NCBI GenBank assembly: GCA_038501625.1
Contig: JAZAYU010000019.1
Location: forward strand, 1,510,501-1,574,500
DNA length: 64,000 nucleotides
Direction of reading: 5' to 3'
Source: Corbicula japonica
Taxonomy: Eukaryota; Mollusca; Bivalvia; Venerida; Cyrenidae
Positions 24,230-35,584 of this stretch are shown here, one piece after another. How positions within the stretch are numbered: position 1 is the first letter of the stretch; every line of letters starts with the position of its first letter. The translations under genes were made by a program, and so were the position numbers. Under the pieces are notes generated by a model. That model did not search any database. It was given only the letters and a program-made list of their open reading frames with translations, and was not told the origin of the DNA.

Positions 24230-24590
24230 AAAATATCAGGAATGGCCACATCCAGCAGACACAGCCTCTCCACACAGCCAAAAAGTAGAGAGGAAAAGAG
24301 AGCATGGTATTACAATAATCAGTTACAAAATGGACGTCACAAACAATTAACGAAAGTGAGAATTCGAGGGGTTACCGCCTTGGAACGGTCAGTGGCAAAA
24401 CAATTTGCCACTGGGGGTTTAAACCAGGATTTTGGGTGCACCAACCTCACACTTGCCCCAACAGGTTCTCAAACCACAAAACAAATACAAGTTGTCCTGG
24501 TCAAATGACTCCAACTCACCCATCGGCTTAACAAAGTTGCATGCAAAAGCACACTAACATAAAAAACATAAGAAGCTTATAGCATTGCAA
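24230..24590 (+). repeat. Dispersed repeat family X, copy 2
   Basis: Contains AATGGCCACATCCAGCAGAC, GGGGTTACCGCCTTGGAACG, GGGGGTTTAAACCAGG (similar to a Pol III B box) and GTTGCATGCAAAAGCACA, matching 52390-52735 throughout. An open frame of 97 codons starting MYFQNK is not preserved between copies, so it is not called as a gene. Confidence 0.65.
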
Positions 24591-24599
24591 AGCCAAAGG

Positions 24600-25245
24600 C
24601 CGGGTACTCAATGTAAAATACTAATAGCACGCACAATTTTATCAATTTATATTAGCTGGTTAGATTAAAAATCTCCCCTATCAAGTTTTTGTGCAAATGG
24701 ACGTTATTAATGGCAATGCAAGTTAAAATATAAATTTACTCGGCCTTCAACCCGATGGTTAATTATTTATAAGCATCCCTAGCATCAACACCACTATTAC
24801 AACATAATAAACAAATGGTCTGCAGTTGATCTTTATGCTTACCGTACCTCGTTGTTTTCAGGACAGTGATAAAAGATAAGGTTAATGAAGGTTTATATGA
24901 AAATCTTCAAAAATCTTTTATCCCTGTCATCGTGTTCTAGCTGATTTGTCTGTGCCTTCTGATGTGGAAATTTCACACAATGTTGGAAAGCTTTTGTAAT
25001 GTTTATGACAGAAATAAAATGAGAAAAAAAGTAGAAGCAATGTGTAACAGCACCAAAGGGAACAAATTCCTACGTGTATTTTATATTATCAATTTCATGG
25101 AATAACATTACCTTGTCAATCATCATTTTTACAAAAATGTCAGTCTTGTATGCTTCTATTTTGCAGCATTAAATGAAAGAAACCGATGATCATGATGGAA
25201 TCTACCGACCAGTTGTCATGTTCAAATGATATTGCCTCTACCCAG
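24600..25245. other. AT-rich intergenic DNA
   Basis: No gene or repeat end recognised. Confidence 0.4.
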
Positions 25246-25310
25246 GAGCGAACCCGCGTCTAGCCCTGCAACGACGTGACCAATTGGGCCAACTGAGACA
25301 ATTCGCAATC
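25246..25310 (-). repeat. tRNA-derived SINE-like or tRNA pseudogene fragment
   Basis: On the minus strand the sequence reads CTCAGTTGGCCCAATTGG, then GGGCTAGACGCGGGTTCG, with a B-box-like GGGTTCGCTCC and an A-box-like lead about 30 bases before it. The acceptor stem does not close, so it is not a functional tRNA. A SINE head is the simplest reading. Confidence 0.4.
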
Positions 25311-25392
25311 AGTCTTAGGTATGTCACTATGTTATAACAGAACCGTGCTTAAGTATGGATTTGAAGAAAAAAATAGGAAAATTCTATTCATT

Positions 25393-27285
25393 TTTAGCTC
25401 GACTATTCGAAGAATAGGGGAGCTATCCTACTCGCCCCGGTGTCGGCGTCGGCGTCGGCGTCCGTTAAACAAAAAATGCACTTTGGTCCATTACTTGAAA
25501 ACTACTTATGATATCAACTCGAAACTTGGAATATATATTCACCATCAAATTCTACATCATTACCAACAAGACCCATAACTCTGCTTCCAATATTTTTCAA
25601 GTTATGCCCCTTTTTCACTTAAATTTTGCGTTAAGGAAAATATGCACTTTGGTCCATAACTTATAAACTACTTGAGATATCAACTTGAAACTTGGAATAT
25701 ATATTCACCATCAAATTCTACATCATTACCAACAAGACCCATAACTCTGCTGTCAATATATTTCAAGTTATGCCCCTTTTTTCTTATATTTTGTGTCAAG
25801 CAAAATATGCATTTTGCCTTTAACTTTAAAACTAATTGAGATATTGCCTTGAAACTTGAAATATATTTCCACCATCAAAATCTACATCATAACCAACAAG
25901 ACCCATAACCCTTCTTCCAATATTTTTCAAATTATGCCCCTTTTTCGCTTACATTTTGTGTTAAGCAAAATATACAGTCGGCCCTTAACTTCGTTATGAA
26001 TGGAGGGATTTCAAAATAACTTGGCACAAATGTTCACCATGACAAGGCAGTGTGTCGCGTACAATACCCATGCCTGTAGGTCCAAAGTCAAGGTCACTGT
26101 TACTAAAAATAGAATTTTCTTGCAAAATCGTGTCCGCTCTGTAACTTTGTTATTTCTTATTGGGTTTTTAAATAACTTAGTATAATTGTTCACCATATCA
26201 AGACGGTGTGTCACGTACATGCCCAAGCCTGTATGTCAATGGTCAAGGTCACTGTTGCTAAAAATAGAATTTTCTTGTCTAGGCTGTTACTTTGTTATGA
26301 ATGGAGGGATTTCAAAATATCTTGGCACAAATGTTCACCATGACAAGGCGGTGTGTCCGCACAATACCCATGCCTGTAGATCCAAGGTCAAGGTCACTGT
26401 TACTAAAAATAGAATTTTCTTGTCCAGGCTGTAACTTTGTTATGAATGGAAGGATTTCAAAATAATTTGACACAAATGTTCACCATGACAGGGCGGTGTG
26501 TCACGTACCATGCCCATGCCTGTAGGTCAAAGGTCAAGGTCACTGTTACTAAAAATAAGAATTATCTTGTCCTGGCTGTTACTTTGTTATAAATGGAGGG
26601 ATTTTAAAATAACTTTGCACAAATGTTCATGAAAAGGCAGTGTGTCCGCACAATAACCAAGCCTGAAGGTCCAAGGTCAAGGTCACTGTTACCAAAAATA
26701 GAATTTTCTTGTCCAGGCTGTAACTTCATTATAAATGGAGGGATTTCAAAAAAACTTGACACAAATGTTCACCATGAAAGGGCAGTGTATCGCGTATTAT
26801 TCCCATCATTGCACTTGAGTGTCTGAAAATGATGCATAGCGGGGCATCCGTGTCCTATGGACACATTTCTAGTTTCACTTATATTTTCACTTAAGTGCAC
26901 TTCATCGATAACTTTGCAAATACTTAAGGTATCAACTTCAAACTACCATTATATTTTCATTTCAGTTCTTTTTCTGTAACATTACTGAAGTGATTGATAT
27001 TTGACTAAAAGTAAATGTCTCTAATAAAAAATTACTAACAAGTTTTCTAACAAATTCAGAAATATTTCATAGTTATTCCCCTATTCAGTTTAATATTTAT
27101 GGTACATTTAGGAATTATTTCTGTTATTTGAAAAGAATTTCTCCCGTACCATTCACTTGTAAATATTTTTCCTGATTGCACATGAATGTATGGCCATAGT
27201 TGTTATTGTTTTAATCTTCAAATTGCATTTGTTTCAAATGATTCGAATAGTCGAGCATGCTGTCTCCTCTGACAGCTCTTGTTTT
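25393..27285 (+). mobile_element. Helentron/HINE-like element, family 2, copy 1
   Basis: The left end is TTTTTAGCTCGACTATTCG with a partial answer GAATAGGGGAGC, then a GGCGTC microsatellite. The body begins with three tandem units of about 165 bp (25480-25985) carrying CCATAACTCTG and TTATGCCCCTTTTT. The right end is the inverted arm CGAATAGTCGAGC (27244-27256), a hairpin GCTGTC-TCCTCT-GACAGC (27259-27276) and TCTTGTT. A copy of the same family lies at 57744-61825. A fragment of a third family (25990-26874) interrupts it. Confidence 0.7.
25990..26874 (+). mobile_element. Helentron/HINE-like element, family 3, nested 3' part with tandem array
   Basis: Six to seven tandem units of about 140 bp, each with TTATGAATGGAGGGATTTCA, CACAAATGTTCACCATGA and AAGGTCAAGGTCACTGTTAC. 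They are followed by the arm TAGCGGGGCAT, a hairpin GTGTCCTATGGACAC (26850-26864) and the end ATTTCTAGTTT. After it the family 2 tandem sequence resumes. No 5' palindrome for this family was seen, so the copy is probably truncated. A 3' fragment in reverse orientation is at 32396-32490. Confidence 0.6.
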
Positions 27286-27409
27286 TTATACAGAGTTGGC
27301 ACAAATCGAAGAGACAGTTTCTGTGGTCACTGAAAGTCATGAAAAAGTGCAAACTTTTCAGAACAACAGCATTTTTGTTCAGGGTTCCTCCATGAGATAT
27401 TGCAAGGTG

Positions 27410-28330
27410 CAATGATCGAGATGCAGATACTGGTAGAAAGAGAGCGAGTGAGGCCCTAAGCCAAGGTGCTAAGAGAAAGCTTGCCTCTTTTTATAATAAA
27501 CCCAGTGTGTCAACAACAATACCAGATAAGAAAGCAGTAAGAGCGGAAAAGCCAAAAATGGTTCTAGACCGACCATTAACTGATGTTTCCAAAAAGAACA
27601 TTCGGGGGTGAAAGTTCGTTTTTCGACATTTGCAGGAAACAGACCCTAAAACATTGAAACAACAAAAAGGACAACCATACTTTGTAAAGTGTGCACGAAC
27701 CTAGACCTTAAGTTAAGGTCTCATAACAATTTTGCCACAAAAGGTGGGAGAACCAGACACAAAGATTAAAGACAAGTAAGAGGCTATTAACATTACTTTG
27801 TGAGACAAAACGATAGCTCTTTCCAGACTAGTGTGTAAACCACGAGTGTGAAGATTGCAAGACAGATGTGCCGATCTCCCATCTTCAGCCCTTGGTAGAG
27901 GAGCATAGAGATGTGATAGAATACATTCGATGGCATCCGATCAAAACATTCAACAGAAACGGGAAGAGTGTTGCAAAAGAGATGATGGTGAAACATGAAA
28001 AAAACTTGCTGATACTGTAGTTAATGTCAGAGTAAGAGGCATTAGCAAACATTTATTAAAAGCTAAGTGGCAGCAGAACCAGTTCAGAGGTTTGATAAAG
28101 GACATTCCCCAAAATTGTGTAGTTTTGAATTTAGATTTTTTCAGAAAACTATTCCTGTGTAAGCCAAATGGAGATACAAATTGTTCATTGTTAGCACCAG
28201 CAGATGACAATTCATCTTGTAGTGACATATTATAACTGACCAGCGTCAAGAAACAGTTCAGGAGGACCAAATTTTCATTAGTGAAGATCTAACACATGAT
28301 CATGACAGATGCCTATGCTGTTCAAAAGAT
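27410..28330 (+). pseudogene. Decayed transposase-like gene
   Basis: Several frames can be chained along the strand: GAKRKLASFYNKPSVSTT, FRHLQETDPKTLKQQKG, CEDCKTDVPISHLQPLVEEH, VIEYIRWHPIKTF, KAKWQQNQFRGLIKDIP, NCVVLNLDFFRK, QMTIHLVVTYY and QEDQIFISEDLTHDHD. The last three resemble a series I know from multi-copy uncharacterised invertebrate proteins with a DDE-like fold (a D-F-x-E-N-Y block, a VTIHP block, and FISDDLTHDH). At least four frame changes and stops break it. The family name cannot be settled by eye. Confidence 0.4.
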
Positions 28331-28469
28331 CATTTCAAGCTCAGATAATCATAGCTGTAAATCAGTCGCTGAAAGATCTTTGTAATGACAATGATCGCAT
28401 ATTCCTTGAAAATACTGTAGACTTCGAAAATAAGCACAGACTCTATTACGTTAAAGTTCACCTTAACTC

Positions 28470-28744
28470 AAAAGGAGATGCATGAGGCTTCTGGATTACC
28501 AAGCAGATCAAATGCTGACATTATCACCAAGGCCCAAAACAAAAAAAGGAACCTTACTGGAGAAACTGCTACCATATGACTGGAACTGGAACAGACACTC
28601 AGCAGACAGCATGTCAGCCCAGCGGATGCCATTGCCACCAGCACCAATAACGTATCCACCAGGGAATCGGAGACATTAATTGAACTCAGCAACACAAGGC
28701 TTAGATGGTTCTCAAAGATTTGTTGTATTGTCTTTAAATAAAGT
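28470..28744 (+). other. Possible LINE or SINE 3' region
   Basis: An open stretch without clear domain ends in AACTCAGCAACACAAGG, TTTAAATAAAGTAG and an ATT microsatellite. This resembles the 3' end of the LINE at 1102-2905 (AATAAAGTTATTATT). No RT motif is present. Confidence 0.35.
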
Positions 28745-29110
28745 AGTTATTATTATTATTATTATTATTATTATCAACAACTTAAAAATTAATATTCAGA
28801 TTTATAAGTGTAAATTTTGTTAAACCACAACTACGCGACAGCCGGTGTACGCGCATCTAGGTATTGAGAACGCAAAATGTTGAATCGCAGGCCTGGTAAG
28901 GAGCCATAGACTTGTTTATTATTGTAATTATTATTATTATTAATTTATTATAATTATAATTATTATTATTATCAACTTTAAAATTAATATTCAGATTTTA
29001 AAGTGTAAATTTTGTTAAACCACAACTACGCAACAGCCGGTTTACGCGCATCTTTGTATTGAGAACACAAAATGTGTGAATCGCAGGCCTGGTAAGGCGC
29101 CATAGACTTG

Positions 29111-29151
<41 letters not shown>

Positions 29152-29290
29152 CAACTTTGAAATTAATATTCAGATTTTAAAGTGTAAATTTTGTTAAACC
29201 ACAACTACGCAAAAGCCGGTTTACGCGCATCTTTGTATTGAGAACGCAAAATGTGCGAATCACAGGGCTGGTAAGGCGCCATAGATTTGT
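28745..29290 (+). repeat. Three tandem units, each with an ATT microsatellite plus a 130-bp segment
   Basis: Each unit has an ATT run of variable length, then TTAATATTCAGATTT, GTTAAACCACAACTACGC, GTGTACGCGCATCT or a variant, GCAGGCCTGGTAAGG and CATAGACTTG. Units start near 28745, 28925 and 29112. Confidence 0.85.
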
Positions 29291-29299
29291 ACATTAAGA

Positions 29300-29830
29300 A
29301 CACATATATCTCTGCCGGAAATGGTGGCTTTTTGTTTCTTTATTCATTGTATGTATTCATACTTAATAATATACAGTTTCTATTTAGTAATATCCAGTTT
29401 CTAAGGGCTCAGAGGCTAGCAAACGACCTAAATGTACCGAATAATTATAGTGACTTTATATGACATCGTTAATAGACAACACTAAACGAGCATAGAAAAC
29501 ATAGTAACACGTTCGTTTACTGCTATCAATAAAGTATTTATTTCTATAGTTTTTATCAAACTTACGGAAATGAGCTACTCAGTTTTAAATACAAAATTGT
29601 GGACTCAGAACTCGAGTACTTTCCAAGCATCCTGTACACAGAATTTACCAAAGTACAAATAGTACTGGACTCTTTCGTGATTGACCTTCTTGTTGTAAGG
29701 TTATTTCATGCCACTTATTACGAAGGTGTTCCTTTATAGTAAGGTTAAAACGAAGCTCAAAGCTAAGAAAGAGTAACAAGAAGCTGCTTTTAATATTGCA
29801 AGTGTCAAAGAAGTGAGTGGTGTTCAACCA
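29300..29830. other. AT-rich intergenic DNA
   Basis: No gene recognised. Confidence 0.4.
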
Positions 29831-30215
29831 GAGAATAAGACGTAAACAAGATAACAGAAGATGGCGAGAAAATTGATAACGAAGAGAGAACAGGGACTTT
29901 AGAACATGACAAGAAAAGTGATAAAGAAGAGAATATCGTGATTACAGAACATGACGAGAAAAGTGATAAGAAGGCGAGAACAGGGACTACAGTAGATGAC
30001 AAGAAAAGTGAGAAAGAAGAGAATATCGAGATTACAGAAGATGACGAGAAAAGTGATAACAGGGACTTTAGAAGATGACAAGAAAAGTGATAAGAAAGAG
30101 GGAACAGGGACTACAGTAGATGACAAGAAAAGTGATAAAGAAGAGAATACCGTGATTACAGAAGATGACGAGAAAAGTGATAACGAAGAGAGAACAGTGA
30201 CTACACATGGGGACA
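29831..30215 (+). repeat. Acidic-coding minisatellite, unit about 54-60 bp
   Basis: Alternating subunits with GATGACAAGAAAAGTGATAA and GATGACGAGAAAAGTGATAA, joined by GAAGAGAATA or GAACAGGGACT. The last part is open and encodes repeats such as DDKKSDKEENTVITEDDEK (30056-30210), while the earlier part is broken by frameshifts. It may be the remnant of an exon coding a charged repeat protein; no partner exon was found. Confidence 0.75.
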
Positions 30216-30433
30216 ACATGCTTGAAAAACAGCAATACACAGTCATGAAAACAAACATTATGTGTGCAAAACTCTTTTTAATGGATTTCAAAAACTGACT
30301 AAAATTATGTGAAGATCTGCAGTCTTTCACTTACACCTTACATAAGACGTCATCAACCGCCATTACTACTTTAGAATATTTTTTACTTTGCTTTGTTTTA
30401 AAGTTATCCGCAAACCATCTTGACATTTCTTGT

Positions 30434-30503
30434 TTTTAATTCCATATCATGTGTATGTCTGAATACCTTTTAATTCCATATCATGTGTATGTCTGAATAC
30501 CTA
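30434..30503 (+). repeat. 35-bp direct duplication
   Basis: Two abutting copies of a segment starting TTTTAATTCCATATCATGTG and ending GTCTGAATACCT, essentially identical, so a recent slippage event. Confidence 0.85.
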
Positions 30504-32395
30504 AGTGTAAGATTAACGTCAAATACAAGTAAAAACGAACACCAAACAAGAATGTTGGTGTTGATGTTGTTGTTAGTGGTGTCTTCTTTGAAACTGATTA
30601 CTTTATTTACCATGCTCTCTCCCCCTCTCTTCTTCTTGACTGTGAGGGGAGGCTGTGCTGTTTCTTCTGAATGCATATTTCACCTTTTTATTAAGTTGTA
30701 TTAACGTTGTATTAATAATTATATGCAAAGTAATTTTACTGATAGAAATCTATTGAAATCAAAATTATAATAATTGTACTTAGCAAAAATCAAAAGTATC
30801 CACTTGTTTAAATTATCATTATTGTGTAATCATTTGACGATGAATGCTTTTAACATCGTTTAATCATTAAATCTTAGTTGTTTCTGAGTTTAACTGATAA
30901 TGAACAAAGTTTTTAACCTAACTACTGCGCATGTTGGCAATTATCTATCGAAATGGAACAATGAATAATGCAAACTGCAGAAAATGTTGTACGGTCGCGA
31001 AATTTTAGTTAGTAAATTAGTATAGACGAAAATGAAATTTAACTGCCGGCGATTATTTCACTTGCATGTTATGGTCATTTTTCGATAACAGTTCTATATA
31101 TGCGCATCTAAACTTGGAAACAATATAAGGTCGCGGAGGAGCATCCTCACGTTTATCGAGGGGAATACATGTCCTGTCGATACTGAAAAAAAACTGTAAA
31201 ACACCAGCGAAAATGAGGAATTGTAAAAAGTGAGGAGAATTTGCCACCGTTTAAAAGTGGACCCCACTTGTTAGTAAATAATAAAAATTAAAAGAAACTT
31301 AAAAGTAAAAGAAATAACTTTAATGTTCATAATATTTTCTAAATGTTTTTAGTATAGACTTGTGTTTATCATATCTTGGCAGACTTAATAATTGATCTCC
31401 TTTGAAATTATTGAAATTAAGTAACAAAGAAATTACCTTTTAGGCACATTTATGATATAATCAGCTTGACTCTAAGTTGACAGATAAACAAGATATTAGA
31501 TTAATTATTGGTAAGTGTAAAGCCACAGACTGATAAAAATTTTAGGGTTTTGGTAATTTGCATATTTGTAACATAGAATTTTATTGGTTAAACATTATTA
31601 ACTTTTCTAATTTCATTGGTTCTTAAAGAAATCCTTAATTTTAATATAGAATAATTTTGTAAAATTTAGGGAGTCTTGAAAAAGCATTAGAAGTGATTGC
31701 TTGAGTTTTTATGGAATTATGAAAATAACATAATGTAGTGAATTGGTGACTTAAAATAGTCACCCCAAATGGGGTGACAGCAGTGACAGCAGTTTTGTAA
31801 ATAGTAAACATTATGATGCATATTGTAAATATATGTTTAACTGGTGATGGAATATCACATGAATGAAATAGATTCTGAAGAAATCAATATTCGTTTTTCT
31901 GGACTGATATTCGTTTTTCTGGACTGAAATTGAATTCGTTTTTCTGACAATATAAATGTCAGTGGTGAAGAACTATCTTCTAATTAGCAACTTTCAGCTA
32001 ATTTCCCCCATCCTACATCCTTGGCACAGAATGCCAAGGATGGACCCCTTAGCACCGGCTGGAGATGTTGGGACGAGACAATTTGTGAAACCCAAGAAAG
32101 AATTGGGACCCCCAAAATCCTTTTTTCGCACGGTTGCAGATTCCCCCCAATGGTCCGTAAGTTCAAGCACGAATACAGTGAATCATTTCCTTGGTTTGTA
32201 TCTCAGTTTGAATCTGACGCTTGAGACGAAATGTCAGTGGTGTATAGACACTGGGTAACACAAATGTGTTTCTCAAAAAAGGTACTTCGAACTTTTAGAA
32301 CAGTACTCTTACTAGTCATGAGGCCCATATATTGGCAGTGAATGGATGCTTAGCTAAGGAAAAAAGCAGATCATATCATGGAGGAACAAGCAGAA
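30504..32395. other. Intergenic, no gene recognised
   Basis: AT-rich. A small triplication is at 31887-31948. Overlapping plus and minus frames near 31956-32258 have no domain. Confidence 0.4.
31887..31948 (+). repeat. Short tandem triplication
   Basis: Three copies of TTCGTTTTTCTGGACTGATA or a close variant, the last one truncated. Confidence 0.75.
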
Positions 32396-32490
32396 ACTAG
32401 AAATGTGTCCATAGGACACAGATGCCCCCGCTATGCATCGTTATCAGACACTAAAGTGCAATGATGGAAATAATAGCATTTCAAAGACAG
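32396..32490 (-). mobile_element. Helentron/HINE-like family 3, 3' end fragment
   Basis: Begins AAACTAGAAATGTGTCCATA with the GTGTCCATAGGACAC hairpin, then ATGCCCCCGCTA and the tail block CACTAAAGTGCAATGATGG. It is the reverse complement of the end at 26815-26874. Confidence 0.65.
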
Positions 32491-33348
32491 TGCTGTGTGA
32501 TTAATTATAAAAATATGCATAATTTGAAGATCAAGTAAATTATTTGTATTTGCTGCACTGTTGTCTGCTTATAATGGAAATGAGCAGTTGGTTAGAAGTT
32601 TGCTCACTATGTTTAGTGGACCCTTGGTTGAAGGAACCGTCAACATAATGGGAGACATTATTGAAGAAGACAGGACCAGATTGTGCATAGAGAACTATTA
32701 AGCTGTTGCTATTATAAAGAGAACTATGCAGAGAAATAGTGTGAATGTTTCAACTTTAAAAATAACCCCTTTGATAAAAAAGAAAACTATCAGTGCCTAT
32801 ATCACATACCTAAAACATCAAATGCTTAAAAAAGAACAACTGAAACGAAATCGAGAAAGTTGTCAACTGTTTCAATTACACTGTACTTGCAGAGGAATGA
32901 TTTGTCTAAGCTGACAGGTGCATTTGTTACAAAATTGACTGGACTTCATTAGCACACTTTAGGTTTGGAGAACATGATCTTGACAAAAACATGAAAAATT
33001 TAAATCAGGAATTGCCACATCAGAAGGCACAGATCAATCAGCATGAACACGATGACAGGGATAATATATTTTTACCTATAAACCTTCATAATCCCCTGTC
33101 CCAGACCTGCATTAAAGAAGTAAGCATAATGATCAACTCTAGACTTTTTTGCTTGGACATAAGCTCGTGCAGTCGTATTATTCTCATAGGTTAATGTATA
33201 AAAAACATTTATGGACGTCAAATTATAATTTCTCTAAGTTCAAATTATTTTGTTAAAACAGCAAGGAAAGTAATGAGCTTAGTCTCACACAACAGGATGA
33301 AAAAAATATGCACTTATCTGTCAAAAACATAGCTTGTGAGCTTGCCTT
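32491..33348. other. Downstream flank of gene C, no other gene recognised
   Basis: AT-rich; would hold the 3' UTR of gene C just left of 33349. Short plus frames (32726-32914, 32991-33194) lack domains. Confidence 0.4.
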
Positions 33349-33939
33349 TTATGAAGAGTTACATTTCTTTGTATGATAATTAAATGAAGAACGTAACCTG
33401 TACTTTTTACCACAAGTTTGACACATGTACTTTTCTGTTCCTTCATGAAAACTTTTACAGTGTTCCTGCAGGTATCGTAGTTGTTTAAATCCCTTTCCAC
33501 AGTCACGACAGATGTGTCTGGTTTGCTCAATGCCACAATGTTTTAAGTGTCTACTTAAGTGAATGACCCATTTGTTGCATTTCTCACACTGTTTATTTCC
33601 AGTATGTGTTTCACAATGAGCTAAATAAACTGGCTTTTGAACAAAACTTTTACCGCACTCCATGCACTGGAAATGTTTTTCCGGCAGGTGAACACGCCTG
33701 TGTTGGTGGTAACAACTTCTTCGATTAAACTGTTTTCCACAAAAGTCACATGTGTACCTTGGTTCAGTGCTGTGCCGCGCCATATGCTGACTCAAATCGT
33801 CACTGCATCTAAAAGCAGAACCGCAAATTTCACACTGGAATTTACGGTTTCCAATATGCCTTTTTTCATGAAGAATGAGGGACCGCTTAGATTTATACGT
33901 CTTCATGCATATGCAACATACAAAGTTATCATCCATGTC
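33349..33939 (-). CDS. Gene C: last exon, seven zinc fingers
   Basis: Acceptor TTTATTTGCAG precedes GACATGGATGATAAC at 33939; the exon starts in phase 0 and ends at a stop. About 196 residues carry fingers at CCICMKTY..H-x3-H, CEICGSAF, CDFCGKQF, CMECGKSF, CEKCNKWV (last His replaced by Cys), CRDCGKGF and CQTCGKKY (ending in a Cys). Five are typical C2H2 and two are C2HC-like. Phase 0 fits the donor of gene C exon 2 (43739), giving a protein of acidic N-terminal part plus finger array, probably a DNA-binding nuclear regulator. The intron is 9.8 kb and holds the 35585-43185 element. It could instead belong to a separate gene with unseen 5' exons. Confidence 0.75.
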   Translation of the reverse strand, partial: DMDDNFVCCICMKTYKSKRSLILHEKRHIGNRKFQCEICGSAFRCSDDLSQHMARHSTEPRYTCDFCGKQFNRRSCYHQHRRVHLPEKHFQCMECGKSFVQKPVYLAHCETHTGNKQCEKCNKWVIHLSRHLKHCGIEQTRHICRDCGKGFKQLRYLQEHCKSFHEGTEKYMCQTCGKKYRLRSSFNYHTKKCNSS

Positions 33940-34133
33940 CTGCAAATAAAAGAATATATGTACATTAACATGAAGTTAGATTTTAATTAGTTACACGAAA
34001 CTGAATGAAAAAGAACAGTTATATAGCGTTCTTATGTACCAAATAATCATGCTTGACGCAGATGTTTTTTTGTTTCTGACACCTTTTGTATAGTAATAGT
34101 ATCACTGGTACTGGAAAGGGAGTACTTTATGTT

Positions 34134-34245
34134 CAGTGCTTTTATATTGTATCATTGTCTAAAGAGCAAAAGCTCCTTCTTCTATTTCTCAGTGCTTTGA
34201 TATTGTATCATTGTCTAAAGAGCAAAAGCTCCTTCTTCTATTTCT
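34134..34245 (+). repeat. 56-bp tandem duplication
   Basis: Two copies of a segment starting CAGTGCTTTTATATTGTATC and ending CTTCTATTTCT, differing at one base. It lies in the large intron of gene C. Confidence 0.9.
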
Positions 34246-34364
34246 CCACCATAAAAAACTGTTACCGTAATATGCAAAAAGGGAATTTGTTTTAGGTGTG
34301 ACATGCAATCTATGTCCAAGTGTATAGAATATGTGAAAAAAAAGAGTGAAATATGCATGTATGG

Positions 34365-34545
34365 TGTTGCCACATCCAGAAAATACAGTCTACCCATGCA
34401 GTAAAAATGTATAGAGGAAAAAAGAACACAAATTTATAAGAATATCAATTTCAAATAAGACACTACAAACAATTTAAGAATATCTTTTGACAGTCTCATA
34501 AATAAAATATGTCCACTGGGAGTTAAGTTTAAGGAAAAGCTTTGT
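34365..34545 (+). repeat. Dispersed repeat family X, copy 3 (weak)
   Basis: Shows GTTGCCACATCCAG, TATAGAGGAAAAAAGA, TTTCAAATAAGACACTACAA and GTCCACTGGGAGTTAAG, in the order of copies at 22560, 24230 and 52390, but more diverged. Confidence 0.45.
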
Positions 34546-35584
34546 GGATTATAACGACTAATTCATTTTTCATGACAGTAACATGATTTCATTTGAAAGA
34601 GGCATAATAAACAATGGTCAATCAAGAGTTATCGTTCTTGTTGTTATATATAACTAAGATGATGCAGAAAATATATTCCTTGTTTTCTATCAGCAGTCAT
34701 AAACTTTAAAAATTAAAACCAAGGTTATGATAAATTTTAGGTAAAAGATACTGTTGCTGAATCGGACAAATATCATTTTGGATCGATCATTGAATCGAAA
34801 TTCCTAAAAGAAATCGATTTAAATCGGAAAATAATCGGAAACTTTGACACAGGTTTTGAAGGTTAATGCTTGTGTTTTGCTATACAAGTACCTTTAATGT
34901 TTAATTATGTTATGTACTATGAACTGGCTACTTTAAATATAAATAAGACTATTGAGAGAATCAGTTCAATATTCAGTCATTATGTAAATAACAGAACTTA
35001 CATTCTTGTACAACTATAAAGTTAACTTGAAAATCTACATAAGGTTAGTCTGGGTGCTATGTTGTGCGACATGAATGCTTCACCCTATTTTTTGGGTCAC
35101 TTTTCTCAAAAACAAATTATGTAAAAGACTACAAATACACTTTGACCGTAACAGCAAGCTACAACTACAAAGGCATTGAAGAGTCTGAGCAAAATAATAC
35201 AGTGCTTTTTTCTGTTTGTGCTGACAAAGACAAAACATAAACTACATGTAAGTATTTTAAATTCTGCTGGTAAAATGTCCATGCTAGTTTTGTTAAAATT
35301 TGATGCTGAATTCTAATAGAATTCAGTATGAAAGTGCATCAACATGATCTTGGATTGATGACTGAACATGCTCAATTGTTGATGCATTTGTACATTATGA
35401 TAGCATCACATACAGATGTGATCCCATTTGGTAGTAAAGTATTTTAAATAATCACTATTCAAGAGACATATCATGAACTATCATTGATTGGAATCATCTG
35501 CCAACTTCCAATGTGATTTCACTGATAAGAACCAGTTTATGAAACAGCTCAGTGTTTCATTCACAAAATTGTTGCTCAGTAGTA
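34546..35584. other. Intronic DNA of gene C left of the long inverted-repeat element
   Basis: Segment 34570-34700 resembles 13400-13510 (AACAATGGTCAATCAWGAGT and TTCTTGTTGT words), another old dispersed repeat. A small hairpin GCTGAATTCTAATAGAATTC lies near 35310. Otherwise nothing. Confidence 0.4.

Noticed and set aside
24215..24508. 97-codon frame starting MYFQNKISGMATSS as a gene
   Set aside because: The paralogous copy at 52394 shares only the first few codons and then other frames; it is a repeat.
25246..25310. Functional tRNA gene
   Set aside because: Only A- and B-box-like words are present; stems do not close.
25480..26820. CRISPR-like regular repeats
   Set aside because: Units of 140-165 bp are contiguous satellites in a eukaryotic mobile element, not short repeats with unique spacers.
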